Shown here: positions 20,586-29,452 of the stretch, one piece after another | Numbering within the stretch: the stretch's first letter is position 1 | How the letters are laid out: every line of letters starts with the position of its first letter | Assembly (NCBI RefSeq): GCF_002846205.1 | Contig: NZ_PHKV01000001.1 | Span: 62,001-126,000, forward strand | DNA from: Xanthomonas prunicola | Lineage (GTDB): Bacteria; Pseudomonadota; Gammaproteobacteria; Xanthomonadales; Xanthomonadaceae | Reading direction: 5' to 3' | Length of the DNA stretch: 64,000 nt | Notes under the pieces: generated by a model | What the model saw: the letters and a program-made list of their open reading frames with translations, nothing else | What the model was told of the DNA's origin: nothing | Databases searched by the model: none | Translations under genes and position numbers: made by a program

Positions 20586-21016
20586 GCGCCCCCCTCCACC
20601 AACTGCACGGCATCCCAGCTTCCCCAGTAGATCGATGTCACAGTGCCTTCTCCGGTTTCGTAACGAACGGCGAGCTCGCCTTGCGGGTCGCGCCAAGTCA
20701 GATAAAGAGCGTTGCCGCCGTCGCGGCCGTACTTATGCGGCTGGACGCGGTAGCCCGACGGCAGGCGCGCCCGCGCGGCAGCTTCGCTGTCGCCCACCCG
20801 GATGCCGAACGGGCCCACCGCGCCTGGGTCGCTGACGTCGAACCGGACGATGCGATCGTCTTCGACCATCATCGACACTGCATCGGGTAGCAGCCCCGCT
20901 TCCACATAGCCGCAGGGCCCCAAGGCCCCACATTGAGAGGTACCCAGCGCAGGCGCCGCGGCCAGGGCGAGCGCAGACATGCACAACAGCGCCGCACCGC
21001 CGCCCAGCGTGCGCAT
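20582..21016 (-). CDS. Exported protein of unknown function between trpB and trpA
   Basis: The protein starts MRTLGGGAALLCMSALALAA (Sec-type signal peptide, cleaved near APALG) and has 144 residues. A GTG at 21031 (149 residues) overlaps the trpB TGA by four bases and may be the real start. The mature part has two cysteines (SQCGALGPCGYVEAG) and a pattern of short strands including RFDVSDPGAVGPFGIRVGDS and ending WDAVQLVEGGA. I recognise no family with certainty. It overlaps trpA by four bases, so an exported protein is embedded in a cytosolic biosynthetic unit. Nothing links it to tryptophan except position. Confidence 0.8.
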   Translation of the reverse strand: MRTLGGGAALLCMSALALAAAPALGTSQCGALGPCGYVEAGLLPDAVSMMVEDDRIVRFDVSDPGAVGPFGIRVGDSEAAARARLPSGYRVQPHKYGRDGGNALYLTWRDPQGELAVRYETGEGTVTSIYWGSWDAVQLVEGGA

Positions 21017-21027
21017 CTGCGCTGCGA

Positions 21028-22245
21028 TCACAGCACCATGCCTTCGCGCGCGGCGATGGTGTGGACGTCCTTGTCGCCACGCCCGGACAGGTTGCACAGG
21101 ATCAGCGCGTCCTTGGGCAGCTCGCGCGCCAGCTTGATCGACTGCGCCACCGCGTGGCTGGATTCCAGCGCCGCGAGAATGCCCTCGGTGTGCGCCAGCA
21201 GATGGAACGCGGCCATCGCTTCGTCGTCGGTAATCCCCTGGTACACCGCGCGGCCGCTATCGGACAGGAACGCGTGCTCGGGCCCGACGCCGGGGTAATC
21301 CAGGCCGGCGGAGATCGAATGGGTTTCGGTGATCTGGCCGTCGTCGTCGCAGATCACGTAGGTGCGGTTGCCGTGCAGCACGCCGGGGCGGCCGGCGGCG
21401 ATGGACGCGGCATGGCGGCCGGTGGCGATGCCGTCGCCGGCGGCTTCGGCACCGTAGATCTTGACGCCCGGGTCGTTGAGGAAGGCGTGGAACAGGCCAA
21501 TCGCATTGCTGCCGCCACCGACACAGGCGCTGATCGCATCCGGCAGCCGGCCGTAGTCCTGCAACATCTGCTCGCGCGCCTCGCGGCCCACGATCGCGTT
21601 GAAGTCGCGCACCATGCGCGGATACGGATCCGGGCCGGCCACGGTGCCGATGATGTAGAAGGTGTCGCGTACATTGGTGACCCAGTCGCGCATCGCTTCG
21701 TTGAGCGCATCCTTGAGCGTGGCCGAGCCGGAGGTCACCGGAACCACTTTCGCGCCCAGCAGCTGCATCCGGTAGACGTTGATCTTCTGCCGTTCGATGT
21801 CGGTGGCGCCCATGTAGACCACGCATTCCAGGCCCAGCCGCGCCGCCACCGTGGCGCTGGCCACGCCGTGCTGGCCGGCACCGGTCTCGGCAATGATGCG
21901 GGTCTTGCCCATGCGACTGGCCAACAGCGCCTGGCCGATGGTGTTGTTGATCTTGTGCGCGCCAGTGTGGTTCAGGTCTTCGCGCTTGAGCAGGATCTGC
22001 GCCCCGCCCACTTCGCGGCTGAGCCGCTCGGCGTGATAGATCGGGCTAGGCCGGCCGACGTAGTGCTTGAGGTCCTTGTCGTATTCGGCGATGAAGGCCG
22101 GGTCCTGACGCGCCTGATCGTAGGCGGCGGCCAGTTCCTGCAGCGGGCCGATCAAGGTTTCGGCGACGAACCGGCCACCGAACTTGCCGAAGTGGCCGGC
22201 AGCATCCGGATAGGCGTAAAAGTCACTGATGGGCTGGGCCGACAT
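21028..22245 (-). CDS. trpB: Tryptophan synthase beta subunit
   Basis: TrpB condenses indole with serine using pyridoxal phosphate. The 405-residue protein starts [20 protein letters not shown]. It shows the PLP lysine K98 in [11 protein letters not shown], the phosphate-binding GGGSNAIG, the conserved AETGAGQHG and the C-terminal LSGRGDKD. The ATG at 22245 gives the usual length; an ATG 18 bases upstream (22263) is less family-like. It heads the trpB-exported protein-trpA unit and diverges from trpI across a 105-base control region. Confidence 0.97.
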   Translation of the reverse strand: MSAQPISDFYAYPDAAGHFGKFGGRFVAETLIGPLQELAAAYDQARQDPAFIAEYDKDLKHYVGRPSPIYHAERLSREVGGAQILLKREDLNHTGAHKINNTIGQALLASRMGKTRIIAETGAGQHGVASATVAARLGLECVVYMGATDIERQKINVYRMQLLGAKVVPVTSGSATLKDALNEAMRDWVTNVRDTFYIIGTVAGPDPYPRMVRDFNAIVGREAREQMLQDYGRLPDAISACVGGGSNAIGLFHAFLNDPGVKIYGAEAAGDGIATGRHAASIAAGRPGVLHGNRTYVICDDDGQITETHSISAGLDYPGVGPEHAFLSDSGRAVYQGITDDEAMAAFHLLAHTEGILAALESSHAVAQSIKLARELPKDALILCNLSGRGDKDVHTIAAREGMVL

Positions 22246-22332
22246 GGAAATCCTCTGCAGCAATGCGTCATACGAGAGGCGTCACTTTAGCGCAGCCGCA
22301 GTGTGCGATAAATCGATAAGATTACCGCCACC

Positions 22333-22349
22333 TGTGATCTGGAATCACA
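22333..22349. promoter_or_regulatory. Dyad TGTGAT-N5-ATCACA, probable TrpI (LysR) operator
   Basis: A perfect 6-bp inverted repeat with a 5-base centre contains the LysR-type core T-N11-A (TGAT-N5-ATCA). It ends two bases before the trpI ATG and lies about 90 bases upstream of trpB, where autorepression of trpI and activation of trpB could both be served. The outer TGTGA/TCACA resembles a CRP/Clp site, but the spacing is seven, not six. Confidence 0.55.
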
Positions 22350-22350
22350 T

Positions 22351-23277
22351 ATGACCCGCTCCCTTCCGCCGCTGGCGGCGCTGCGTGCATTCGAATCTGC
22401 CGCTCGCCTGCAGAGCGTCAGCCGCGCTGCACTGGAGTTGCACGTCACCCATGGCGCCATCAGCCGGCACGTGCGTTCGCTGGAACACGCACTGGGTGCT
22501 GCGCTGTTTGCGCGCCAGGGCCGCGGCCTGGTGCTGACCGCGGCCGGCGCCCGGCTGCGCGATGCCACCAGCGAAGGCTTTGGTGTGATTGGCCAGACCT
22601 GGGCAGCGTTGCAGCGCCCGGTCGCCGAGGCGCCGCTGGTGCTGGGGTGTTCCGGCAGCCTGCTGGCGCGCTGGGTGATCCCGCGCCTGGGCCTGCTGCA
22701 GCACGACCTGACTGACGTGCGCTTGCACCTGTCAGCCAGCGAACAGCCGCCCGGCCCGGACCTGGACGGCCTGGATGCCGCCCTGCTGCTGGACACCCCG
22801 CCCTGGCCAAGCGAATGGCAGGTGCATGTGCTGGGCATGGAGTGGATCGGACCGGTGCTGAGCCCGCAGCTCGCATCGACCTTGCAGATCGGTGGGAACG
22901 ACCCGGCCACACTGAGCGATCACGCCCTGCTGCACACCCGCTCGCGCCCGCAAGCCTGGCCAGAATGGGCGCAGGCGCAGGGCCTGGCACCCGACGCCCT
23001 GCGCTTCGGCACCGAATTCGAACACCTGGTGTATCTACTGGAAGCCGCTGCCGCCGGCCTGGGGATCGCGATCGCGCCGCAGCCCTTGGTGGCGGCCGAT
23101 CTGGCGGCCGGACGCCTCCTGGCGCCGTGGGGATTCACCGCCACGCGCGGCCGCTGGGTGCTATGTGCCGCAAAGCGCAACCCGGACCCACGCATCGAAC
23201 GGCTGGCAGAGTGGCTAGAAAAAGCCTTGGCGAACGACCAGCGCGCCTCACCGGCCATGCAAACAGGGAACGCCTAA
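22351..23277 (+). CDS. trpI: LysR-family activator of trpBA
   Basis: The 308-residue regulator starts MTRSLPPLAALRAFESAARL. Its N-terminal winged helix-turn-helix (HVTHGAISRHVRSLEHALG, residues about 30-50) is of LysR type, and its effector domain contains SGSLLARWVIPRLGLL and HTRSRPQAWPEWAQAQGL, which closely resemble Pseudomonas TrpI. TrpI there activates trpBA in response to indole-3-glycerol phosphate. The divergent arrangement with trpB is the same as in pseudomonads. The same role is likely here. Confidence 0.92.
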   Translation: MTRSLPPLAALRAFESAARLQSVSRAALELHVTHGAISRHVRSLEHALGAALFARQGRGLVLTAAGARLRDATSEGFGVIGQTWAALQRPVAEAPLVLGCSGSLLARWVIPRLGLLQHDLTDVRLHLSASEQPPGPDLDGLDAALLLDTPPWPSEWQVHVLGMEWIGPVLSPQLASTLQIGGNDPATLSDHALLHTRSRPQAWPEWAQAQGLAPDALRFGTEFEHLVYLLEAAAAGLGIAIAPQPLVAADLAAGRLLAPWGFTATRGRWVLCAAKRNPDPRIERLAEWLEKALANDQRASPAMQTGNA

Positions 23278-23333
23278 GCGGCAATTACGGATGCTCGGTG
23301 CAAACCTGCATCGCCAGCCCATGACTTAGAGCA

Positions 23334-23465
23334 GCTAACAGAACGACTGCACTCACCGCCAGGCGGGTGCGGCCGACGCCCGGAATCGACATATACACCC
23401 ATACACTGTCGTTCTGAGCGCATCGTCCACGCCCACCTGACGACTGCTCGCTATGTTTTGTTAGC
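23334..23465 (-). repeat. Dispersed repeat with 11-bp terminal inverted repeats, copy A
   Basis: This 132-base segment is bounded by GCTAACAGAAC and GTTTTGTTAGC, inverted repeats matching at 10 of 11 positions. Read on the minus strand it contains GAGCAGTCG near the start, then GATTCCGGGC, GGCCGC and CCTGGCGGTGAG in the same order as in copies B (28209-28335) and C (46788-46920). No open frame is seen. The remaining sequence of the trpI-trpF gap (23278-23333 and 23466-23697) shows nothing recognisable. Confidence 0.75.
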
Positions 23466-23697
23466 CGTTCTTACCACGGGCACGCCTGCCGCCAGGAGCT
23501 ATGTGTACCGAGCGGAAACACCTCGCATCGGCGCCACTGGCAGGAAGACGCAAAGCGGACACGCCGCTAATGGCTGATCGTCAACCGGAATTCGGAAAGC
23601 ATGCCAACGCCTAGGGACTGAGCCAACGAGCCAAACACCCAACAAACCCGCCGCGTTACGCACCTGCCATTACGAATCCCAACTCCCAATCCCAGCC

Positions 23698-24366
23698 TCA
23701 CGACATCTCGTGACAGTCCGCCCGTCGCACTTCCTCAACGAACTTGCGCATCTTGTGGCCATCCTTGATGCCGGGGGCCAGCTCCACGCCGCTGGAGACG
23801 TCCACGCCCCAGGGCAGTGTGGCCACGATGGCGTCGAACACGTTATCGGCGTTGATGCCGCCTGCCAGCAGAAACGGACGATGCAGGCCGGTGGGCAAGC
23901 GTGACCAATCGAAGGTCTTGCCGGTGCCGCCGCCTGCGCCGGGCGCATGGCTGTCGAACAGGAAGCCAGCGGTATTGGGATACGACAACTGCAGCGTGCG
24001 CGCATTGGCGTCTTCGCCATTCATGCCAGTGCTGCCCATCGGTACCGCCTTGAGATACGGCAGATTGAAGCTGCGGCAGAACGCGTCGTCCTCCTCGCCA
24101 TGGAATTGCAGCAAGGTCGGGCGCACAGTGCGCACCACTTCGCGTACTTCTTCCTTGGAGTTGTTACGGAACAACGCCACCACATCGACCATCGGCGCGG
24201 TGGCCTGGCGCATCGCCCGCGCCTCAGCCGGTGCCACGCGCCGCGGGCTGCCGTGCGCAAAGATGAAACCCACCGCGTCCACACCCAGCTCCCCGGCCAG
24301 TCGGATGTCTCCGGCGCGGGTCATGCCACAGAACTTGATACGGGTGCGGTACAGCGATCGATTCAT
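23698..24366 (-). CDS. trpF: Phosphoribosylanthranilate isomerase
   Basis: TrpF converts phosphoribosyl-anthranilate to CdRP in tryptophan synthesis. The 222-residue TIM barrel starts [20 protein letters not shown]. It has the catalytic Cys13 (KFCGMT), the acidic partner in [15 protein letters not shown], and the C-terminal phosphate site ([17 protein letters not shown]). Its ATG overlaps the truA stop by four bases, the usual truA-trpF pairing. It lies about 1.4 kb from trpB, separated by the opposed trpI. Confidence 0.96.
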   Translation of the reverse strand: MNRSLYRTRIKFCGMTRAGDIRLAGELGVDAVGFIFAHGSPRRVAPAEARAMRQATAPMVDVVALFRNNSKEEVREVVRTVRPTLLQFHGEEDDAFCRSFNLPYLKAVPMGSTGMNGEDANARTLQLSYPNTAGFLFDSHAPGAGGGTGKTFDWSRLPTGLHRPFLLAGGINADNVFDAIVATLPWGVDVSSGVELAPGIKDGHKMRKFVEEVRRADCHEMS

Positions 24367-25136
24367 TGGGTCACCTCAGCAGGCAGATGCCACTCTGCAG
24401 GATACAGAGGTCCGATAAATACCAGACCCTGTGGCGGCGCTGTCGGGCCGGCCACAGTGCGGTCGCGTCCGGCGAGCAACGTCGCGATCCAGTCGGCCGG
24501 CTGCTCGCCGGTACCGACCAAAATCAGCGAGCCCACAATATTCCGCACCATGTGATGAAGGAATGCATTGGCCTGGACCTGCACCTCCACCACCTCGCCG
24601 ATGCGCTGCACGTCGATGGTCTGCAAGTTACGGCGCGCATGCAACGCCTGGCACTGCACGCTGCGGAAAGCGCTGAAGTCGTTCTCGCCCAGCAAGGCCT
24701 GCGCCGCCGCATGCATGGCATCGGCATCGAGCGGGCGACGCTCCCAACTCAAGGTGTGCCGATACAGCGCCGGGCGAATCTGCCGGTTGAGCAGGCGATA
24801 GCGATAACGGCGCGCGCGCGCGGAAAAGCGCGCATGGAAGTCGTCGGCTGCCGGCACGCACCAGCGCACGGCGATCGACGGCGGCAGCCGCGCGGTGGTG
24901 CCCAGCATCCAGCCGCGCGGCTCGCGGCGTGCGTCGCTGTCGAAATGCACCACCTGGCATTCGCCATGCACGCCCGCGTCGGTGCGTCCGGCGCAGACCA
25001 CCTGCACCGGCGCATCGGCGACCGACGACAATGCCGCCTGCAGGCTGGCTTGCACACTCGGGCCGCCATGCTCGCCCAACTGCTGCCAGCCCTGGAACTC
25101 GCTGCCGTCGTACTCCACGCCCAGCGCGTAACGCAT
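24363..25136 (-). CDS. truA: tRNA pseudouridine(38-40) synthase
   Basis: TruA makes pseudouridine at positions 38-40 of the tRNA anticodon arm. The 257-residue protein starts [19 protein letters not shown]. The catalytic Asp53 lies in the invariant [11 protein letters not shown], with the supporting [10 protein letters not shown] and [11 protein letters not shown] motifs. It overlaps trpF by four bases and follows the VOC gene after 172 bases that contain no recognisable feature. Confidence 0.97.
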   Translation of the reverse strand: MRYALGVEYDGSEFQGWQQLGEHGGPSVQASLQAALSSVADAPVQVVCAGRTDAGVHGECQVVHFDSDARREPRGWMLGTTARLPPSIAVRWCVPAADDFHARFSARARRYRYRLLNRQIRPALYRHTLSWERRPLDADAMHAAAQALLGENDFSAFRSVQCQALHARRNLQTIDVQRIGEVVEVQVQANAFLHHMVRNIVGSLILVGTGEQPADWIATLLAGRDRTVAGPTAPPQGLVFIGPLYPAEWHLPAEVTQ

Positions 25137-25308
25137 CGGTACCTGCCTCTAATGAATCGATGGAATGCGCGCGCAGGTCATGCAGACCACGCCATCGCAG
25201 GCAATGGTCGGCACGGCCCCGCCGCTGCGGAGAACGTGAAGTGTACGAGCAGCATCGTCCGATGCCGAGCAGCGGCGTCGCGCGTGCGGCCAACGCGCAG
25301 GCGGGGTG

Positions 25309-25716
25309 TTAGGCGTTGACCGCGACGGTCCGCTCGGACCACACGGCAAGCGTGGTGCCGCCGGGCTCGCGGAAGTGAAAGCGGCTGCCGCCAGGGAAGC
25401 CGAACACCGGCTTGACGATCTCTCCGCCCGCAACACGCACCCGCTCGAGCACCGGCGCCAGGTCATCGGCATACAGCACCACCAGTGGGCCACCTTCGGC
25501 CGGCGCTGGCGCGGCTGCACGGTAGAAGCCACCGTCCAGGCGGCCGTCGTTGAAGGCCAGGTAATCCGGGCCATAAGCCTGAAACCGCCAACCGAACACC
25601 ATTTCGAAAAACGCGCGACTGGCGTCCGGATCGACCGAGGCGAACTCCACATAGTCGATCCGGCGCTCGCGTGCGGTGCTTTCGTGCGGGACGAGATGGT
25701 CGATCGCCGGGCTCAT
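25309..25716 (-). CDS. VOC-superfamily protein (glyoxalase/bleomycin-resistance fold)
   Basis: The 135-residue product has the two beta-alpha-beta-beta-beta modules of the VOC fold: RIDYVEFASVDPDASRAFFE with VFGWRFQAYG, and VVLYADDLAPVLERVRVAGG with PGGSRFHFREPGGTTLAVW. Such proteins bind metals and act as small dioxygenases, lyases or thiol-transfer enzymes; the substrate here is unknown. It overlaps the end of fimV by four bases and so is cotranscribed with it. No metal-ligand set can be assigned safely by eye. Confidence 0.87.
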   Translation of the reverse strand: MSPAIDHLVPHESTARERRIDYVEFASVDPDASRAFFEMVFGWRFQAYGPDYLAFNDGRLDGGFYRAAAPAPAEGGPLVVLYADDLAPVLERVRVAGGEIVKPVFGFPGGSRFHFREPGGTTLAVWSERTVAVNA

Positions 25717-27659
25717 GCCAGGCGTTCCAGCAGCTTGGCGGCCTCGGCGCGGGTGGCGTCATCGCCGGTGGCGGCAACTTCCAGCAGCAGACCGCGAGCA
25801 GTGTCCTTGTCGCCCAGATCCATGTAGGCCACTGCCAGCTCCAGGCGATCGCGCCCGGCCGAGGCAAATTCGCGGCTGGTCGAGGTGCTGGGCGCAGCAA
25901 TCGGCGCTGCAGAGGGGTAATCGAAATCCAGGCTGTTCTGCGTAGATATCGATGGCGCAGCGGACGGCCCTTCGCTTGGCGTGGGTACGACTTCGGCAGG
26001 GTTCGGCGCCACAACCTCGGGCGCCGGAGAGTGCGGCGGCTCGTCAATGGGCGCGGTGTGCTGCGACTCCTTCACCACCGGCGGCGTGGCACGCAGCGCG
26101 CGCCAATCGTCGCTGTTGACCGCCACTGGCGCAGCAGCAGGCTCGGAGAGCAGCGGTTCGCGACGCAGCACGTCCGATAGCGGGTGGTGCACGTCGTGGG
26201 CGCGCTCGTCTTCGCGCAGATCGGCCTGCTCAAATTCGGTCTCGTGCACCACATCACGTTCGCTCGGCTCCGTGGCCTGCGCCTCGTCTTGCGGCTCGGC
26301 GGCCTGCACTGGCGCGCCAGGCAGGACGAAGTCGTACTGCCGGCGCGGCAACGGCGGCAGTGGCGACGGTTTGCGACGGCGGGCAGCCAACCACGCCACC
26401 ACCGCAGCGACGATCAACACCAGCGCGCCGATCAACCACATCGGAAAACCACCGCCCTGTTGCGCGGCCGCCGGGACTTCCGACAGGCGCTTCTGTGCGG
26501 CCGCCAGATCGGTATCCTTCATTGCAATCAGCGCCTGCTGTTGCTGCTTGAGCTTTTCCAGGTCGGCCACGCGGGTGCGTAGATCCTGCAATTCCGCATC
26601 GCGGGTGGCGATATCTTCCTTGGCTTGTTGCAACTGTTGGTTGGCCGCCATCTCGCCCTCGCCTTCGGCACTGGTACCGGACGTGACGCCGGCGGTGTTG
26701 GTCTGACTCGCCACTGCAGGGGCGATTTCGAGCCGCGCACCGGCACCGGCCGTTGCGGCAGGCGTGGCGGTTGGCGGGGTTGGTGCGGCAGCAGCGCCGG
26801 CTTCGGCCGGTTGCGGCACCGCCGAGCGTGCCTGCCGCCACTGAGCAGCCTGCTCGCGCACCATCACTGCCGCTTCGGCCGCGCCGATTTGTGCAAGCGC
26901 GTCTTCCTGCGGTGTGCGCAGCACCGCGCCCTGCTTCAGGCGGTTGATGTTGCCGTTGATGAAGGCATCCGGATTGGTGCGCAGCAAGGCCAGCATGGTC
27001 TGGTCCAGCGAATGTCCGCTGGAACGTGCCACCACCGCGGCGATCTCCGACAAGGTCTGGCCCGAGCGCACGGCCGGCAACACATCGCCTGCCTGCGTGG
27101 AAGATGCAGCCGACGCACTGGCGGCTGCACGTGCAGCAGGCTCGGCTCTCGCGTTGTCCTGTGCATCGCGGTTGGCAACCGGCGCAGCCGCCGGCGCGCG
27201 CGCAATGGTGTTGCTGGAACCGGCGCGCGGCGCTTCGATGGCCGGCTCGGCGATCGCGGCAGCGGTGTTGGGTGCATCGACCAGGGCGGAATATTCGCGC
27301 ACCAGTCGGCCCTGGCCCCACTCCACTTCGATCAGGAAGTTGATCGCCGGCTGGTCCACCGCCTGGCTGCTGGTCACGCGGATCACCGCACGCCCGCGCG
27401 CGTCCTGCGCGAACTGGAACTGTAGATTGCTGACCAAGCCTTGCGGGCGTTCCAGACCGACCCGCGCAAACGTGGTGGCCGATGCCAGCGCCACGCGCGC
27501 GTTGTCGAGTTCGCCCGGCTCGTTGGAGATGACCGGAATCTCGGCCACCAGCGGCTGCCCGGGCTTGGACAGCACCCGGATATCGCCCAACCCCAACGCC
27601 ATGGCAGCGCCGCTGCAGGCCATCAGCAGCAACGCACCTATCCCTTGTATCGGACGCAT
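25713..27659 (-). CDS. fimV: FimV-like polar hub / motility assembly protein
   Basis: FimV is an inner-membrane protein that anchors polar complexes and supports type IV pilus function. I start at the ATG at 27659 (648 residues) because AGGGG lies about 14 bases upstream and a signal peptide follows directly (MRPIQGIGALLLMACSGAAM). An ATG at 27683 is in frame but lacks a ribosome site. Order: signal peptide, FimV N-domain (GLGDIRVLSKPGQPLVAEI), Ala-rich linker, LysM-like region (RSGQTLSEIAAVVARSSG), coiled coil (LQDLRTRVADLEKLKQQQ), one TM helix (FPMWLIGALVLIVAAVVAWL), acidic cytoplasmic part, and the C-terminal FimV motif LELAVAYMDLGDKDTARGLL. It is shorter than P. aeruginosa FimV. Confidence 0.93.
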   Translation of the reverse strand: MRPIQGIGALLLMACSGAAMALGLGDIRVLSKPGQPLVAEIPVISNEPGELDNARVALASATTFARVGLERPQGLVSNLQFQFAQDARGRAVIRVTSSQAVDQPAINFLIEVEWGQGRLVREYSALVDAPNTAAAIAEPAIEAPRAGSSNTIARAPAAAPVANRDAQDNARAEPAARAAASASAASSTQAGDVLPAVRSGQTLSEIAAVVARSSGHSLDQTMLALLRTNPDAFINGNINRLKQGAVLRTPQEDALAQIGAAEAAVMVREQAAQWRQARSAVPQPAEAGAAAAPTPPTATPAATAGAGARLEIAPAVASQTNTAGVTSGTSAEGEGEMAANQQLQQAKEDIATRDAELQDLRTRVADLEKLKQQQQALIAMKDTDLAAAQKRLSEVPAAAQQGGGFPMWLIGALVLIVAAVVAWLAARRRKPSPLPPLPRRQYDFVLPGAPVQAAEPQDEAQATEPSERDVVHETEFEQADLREDERAHDVHHPLSDVLRREPLLSEPAAAPVAVNSDDWRALRATPPVVKESQHTAPIDEPPHSPAPEVVAPNPAEVVPTPSEGPSAAPSISTQNSLDFDYPSAAPIAAPSTSTSREFASAGRDRLELAVAYMDLGDKDTARGLLLEVAATGDDATRAEAAKLLERLA

Positions 27660-28122
27660 CGCGCCCCCGCCCCTATGTTTCATGGGCATCAATATAGCCG
27701 CTGGATGAGCGAAAAAGTCGGCGCCGTGATGCAGAGCGATGCGAGAGTGCGACTGCCGCAGTGCGGCATGCATGCACGGCCGATGCAGATCGGTGCCCAT
27801 TGATGGGCGACACCACTGCGCTGCGTCTCACGCGTGCAGCGGCTCATCAGCAGCTCGCGTGATGCACAATGACGTGCGTGATGCCATGACATTGCGTCGA
27901 TGGCAGGGTCATGAGTTGCCGCGTGAGCAAGCGAAGGGTGCGCAAGATGCAGGCAGCGTGACCGCGGTAGCGCAACCTACCGCTCCGTCAACACGTAGGC
28001 CCCTCACTATGAACTGACACGTGCAGGCCACGCATGCAGGCAGGCGCGCGATGACCGCGCGCCTGCACGTTGAACCTTTCGTTGAAGGTAGCCACTTCCT
28101 TCAATCGATGCGCCGGTTTGCA
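27660..28122. other. Gene-free stretch upstream of fimV
   Basis: No convincing coding frame. The first part presumably carries the fimV promoter. At 28082-28104 there is an inverted repeat TTGAAGG-N9-CCTTCAA. The rest has no clear pattern, and is followed by the repeats at 28123-28335. Confidence 0.5.
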
Positions 28123-28190
28123 CCTGCGGGAGCGCTTGGCGCGATGAGGCGTCCCCGGGACACATCATCGCGCGGGCCCGCTCCTGCACG
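28123..28190. repeat. REP pair (GGAGCG...GCGATG, inverted)
   Basis: Two inverted units face each other: CCTGCGGGAGCGCTTGGCGC with GATGAGGCG, and CATCATCGCGCGGGCCCGCT with CCTGCACG. They match the unit at 61363-61433 and the half unit at 43097-43122. The shared outline is a TAGGAGCG- or TGCAGGAGCG-type end, a short GC stem, then GCGATG. This is the outline of REP elements in related genera. Confidence 0.7.
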
Positions 28191-28208
28191 TGGGCGGCGG
28201 CCTGGAGC

Positions 28209-28335
28209 GCCTAACGAAACGCAGCGAGCAGTCGTCAGGCGCCTGCAGACAGCGCACAGGAATGCAGTGCACGCGTGGCACCGACCAATCCGGGGCACCG
28301 GCCGCCTGCGCGGCGGCTGCGCAGGCGTTTTTGTA
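28209..28335 (+). repeat. Dispersed repeat with terminal TAAC...AAC, copy B
   Basis: The most diverged copy of the repeat seen at 23334-23465 and 46788-46920. It keeps CCTAACGAAAC, GCGAGCAGTCG, ACGCGTGG, CCAATCCGGGGCACCGG and CCGCC in the same order. The right end has drifted and no clear inverted terminus remains. It ends just before the asd stop at 28343. Confidence 0.6.
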
Positions 28336-28342
28336 GCGGCTC

Positions 28343-29368
28343 TCAGCCTTCCTGGGCGACCAATTCGGCCAACTGCACGGCGTTGAGCGCAGCGCCCTTG
28401 CGGATGTTATCGGAGACGATCCACAGGTTCAGACCACGCGGATGCGAGAGGTCTTCGCGGATGCGGCCGACGAACACTGCATCCTTGCCGGAAGCGTGTG
28501 TGACCGGGGTCGGGTAGCCACCGGGCTTGCGCTCGTCCACCACTTCCACGCCGGGCGATGCTTCCAGCAGCGCGCGCGCCGCTTCCACGGTGATCTTGTC
28601 GCGGGTTTCGATCGCCACCGCTTCGGAATGGCCGTAGAACACCGGCACGCGCACCGCAGTGGGGTTCACCTGAATGCTGTCGTCGCCGAGGATCTTGCGG
28701 GTCTCCCAGACCAGCTTCATTTCTTCCTTGGTGTAGCCGTTGTCCTGGAAGTCGTCGATGTGCGGAATCAGGTTGAAGGCGATCTGCACCGGGAACCGCT
28801 GCGGATCGATTTCCTGGAAGCTCAGCAGCTCGCTGGTCTGCTTGCCCAGTTCTTCCATCGCCGAGCGGCCGCCGCCGGACACCGACTGGTAGGTCGCCAC
28901 ATTGATGCGTTCGATGCCGTACTTGCGGTGGATCGGGCCCAGCGCCACCAGCATCTGCATGGTCGAGCAATTGGGGTTGGCGATGATGCCGCGCGGGCGC
29001 TGCTTGAGCGCTTCGGGATTGACTTCCGACACCACCAGCGGCACGTCGTCGTCGTAGCGGAACGCGGAGGAATTATCGATCACCACCGCGCCGGCGGCGG
29101 CGAACTTGGGGCCGTATTCCTTGGACACGCTGCCGCCTGCGGAGAACAGCGCGATGTCCACGCCGGTCGGGTCGAAGTCGGCCAGATCCAGCACGTCGAC
29201 CTTGCCGCCATTGAACTCGACCTGCCCGCCCGCCGAGCGCGACGACGCCAGGGCGTACAAGGTGGCGACCGGGAAGTTGCGCTCGGCCAGGATGCTCAGC
29301 ATGGTCTCGCCGACAGCGCCGGTGGCGCCCACGACCGCGACGTTGAAACGACGGTTTTCGTTGCTCAT
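28343..29368 (-). CDS. asd: Aspartate-semialdehyde dehydrogenase
   Basis: Asd reduces aspartyl phosphate to aspartate semialdehyde for lysine, methionine, threonine and diaminopimelate synthesis. The 341-residue protein starts MSNENRRFNVAVVGATGAVG (NADP-binding Rossmann motif). The catalytic Cys134 lies in IANPNCSTMQM, and the active-site His in RVPVFYGHSEAV. It resembles the shorter, Gram-positive-like Asd2 branch found in many pseudomonads. It lies between the hydroxyacid dehydrogenase and fimV. Confidence 0.96.
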   Translation of the reverse strand: MSNENRRFNVAVVGATGAVGETMLSILAERNFPVATLYALASSRSAGGQVEFNGGKVDVLDLADFDPTGVDIALFSAGGSVSKEYGPKFAAAGAVVIDNSSAFRYDDDVPLVVSEVNPEALKQRPRGIIANPNCSTMQMLVALGPIHRKYGIERINVATYQSVSGGGRSAMEELGKQTSELLSFQEIDPQRFPVQIAFNLIPHIDDFQDNGYTKEEMKLVWETRKILGDDSIQVNPTAVRVPVFYGHSEAVAIETRDKITVEAARALLEASPGVEVVDERKPGGYPTPVTHASGKDAVFVGRIREDLSHPRGLNLWIVSDNIRKGAALNAVQLAELVAQEG

Positions 29369-29452
29369 GAGGTTTGTCTTTATCGAAAAGGGGAAAGAGG
29401 AAGCACTGCGCGCTGGGTTCGGGGAACCTCCAAAGCTGGCCGCGGAGGTTCC

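Noticed and set aside
22333..22349. CRP/Clp binding site reading of the TGTGA...TCACA dyad
   Set aside because: The half sites are seven bases apart rather than six, and the position before trpI suits a LysR operator better. Kept as an alternative only.
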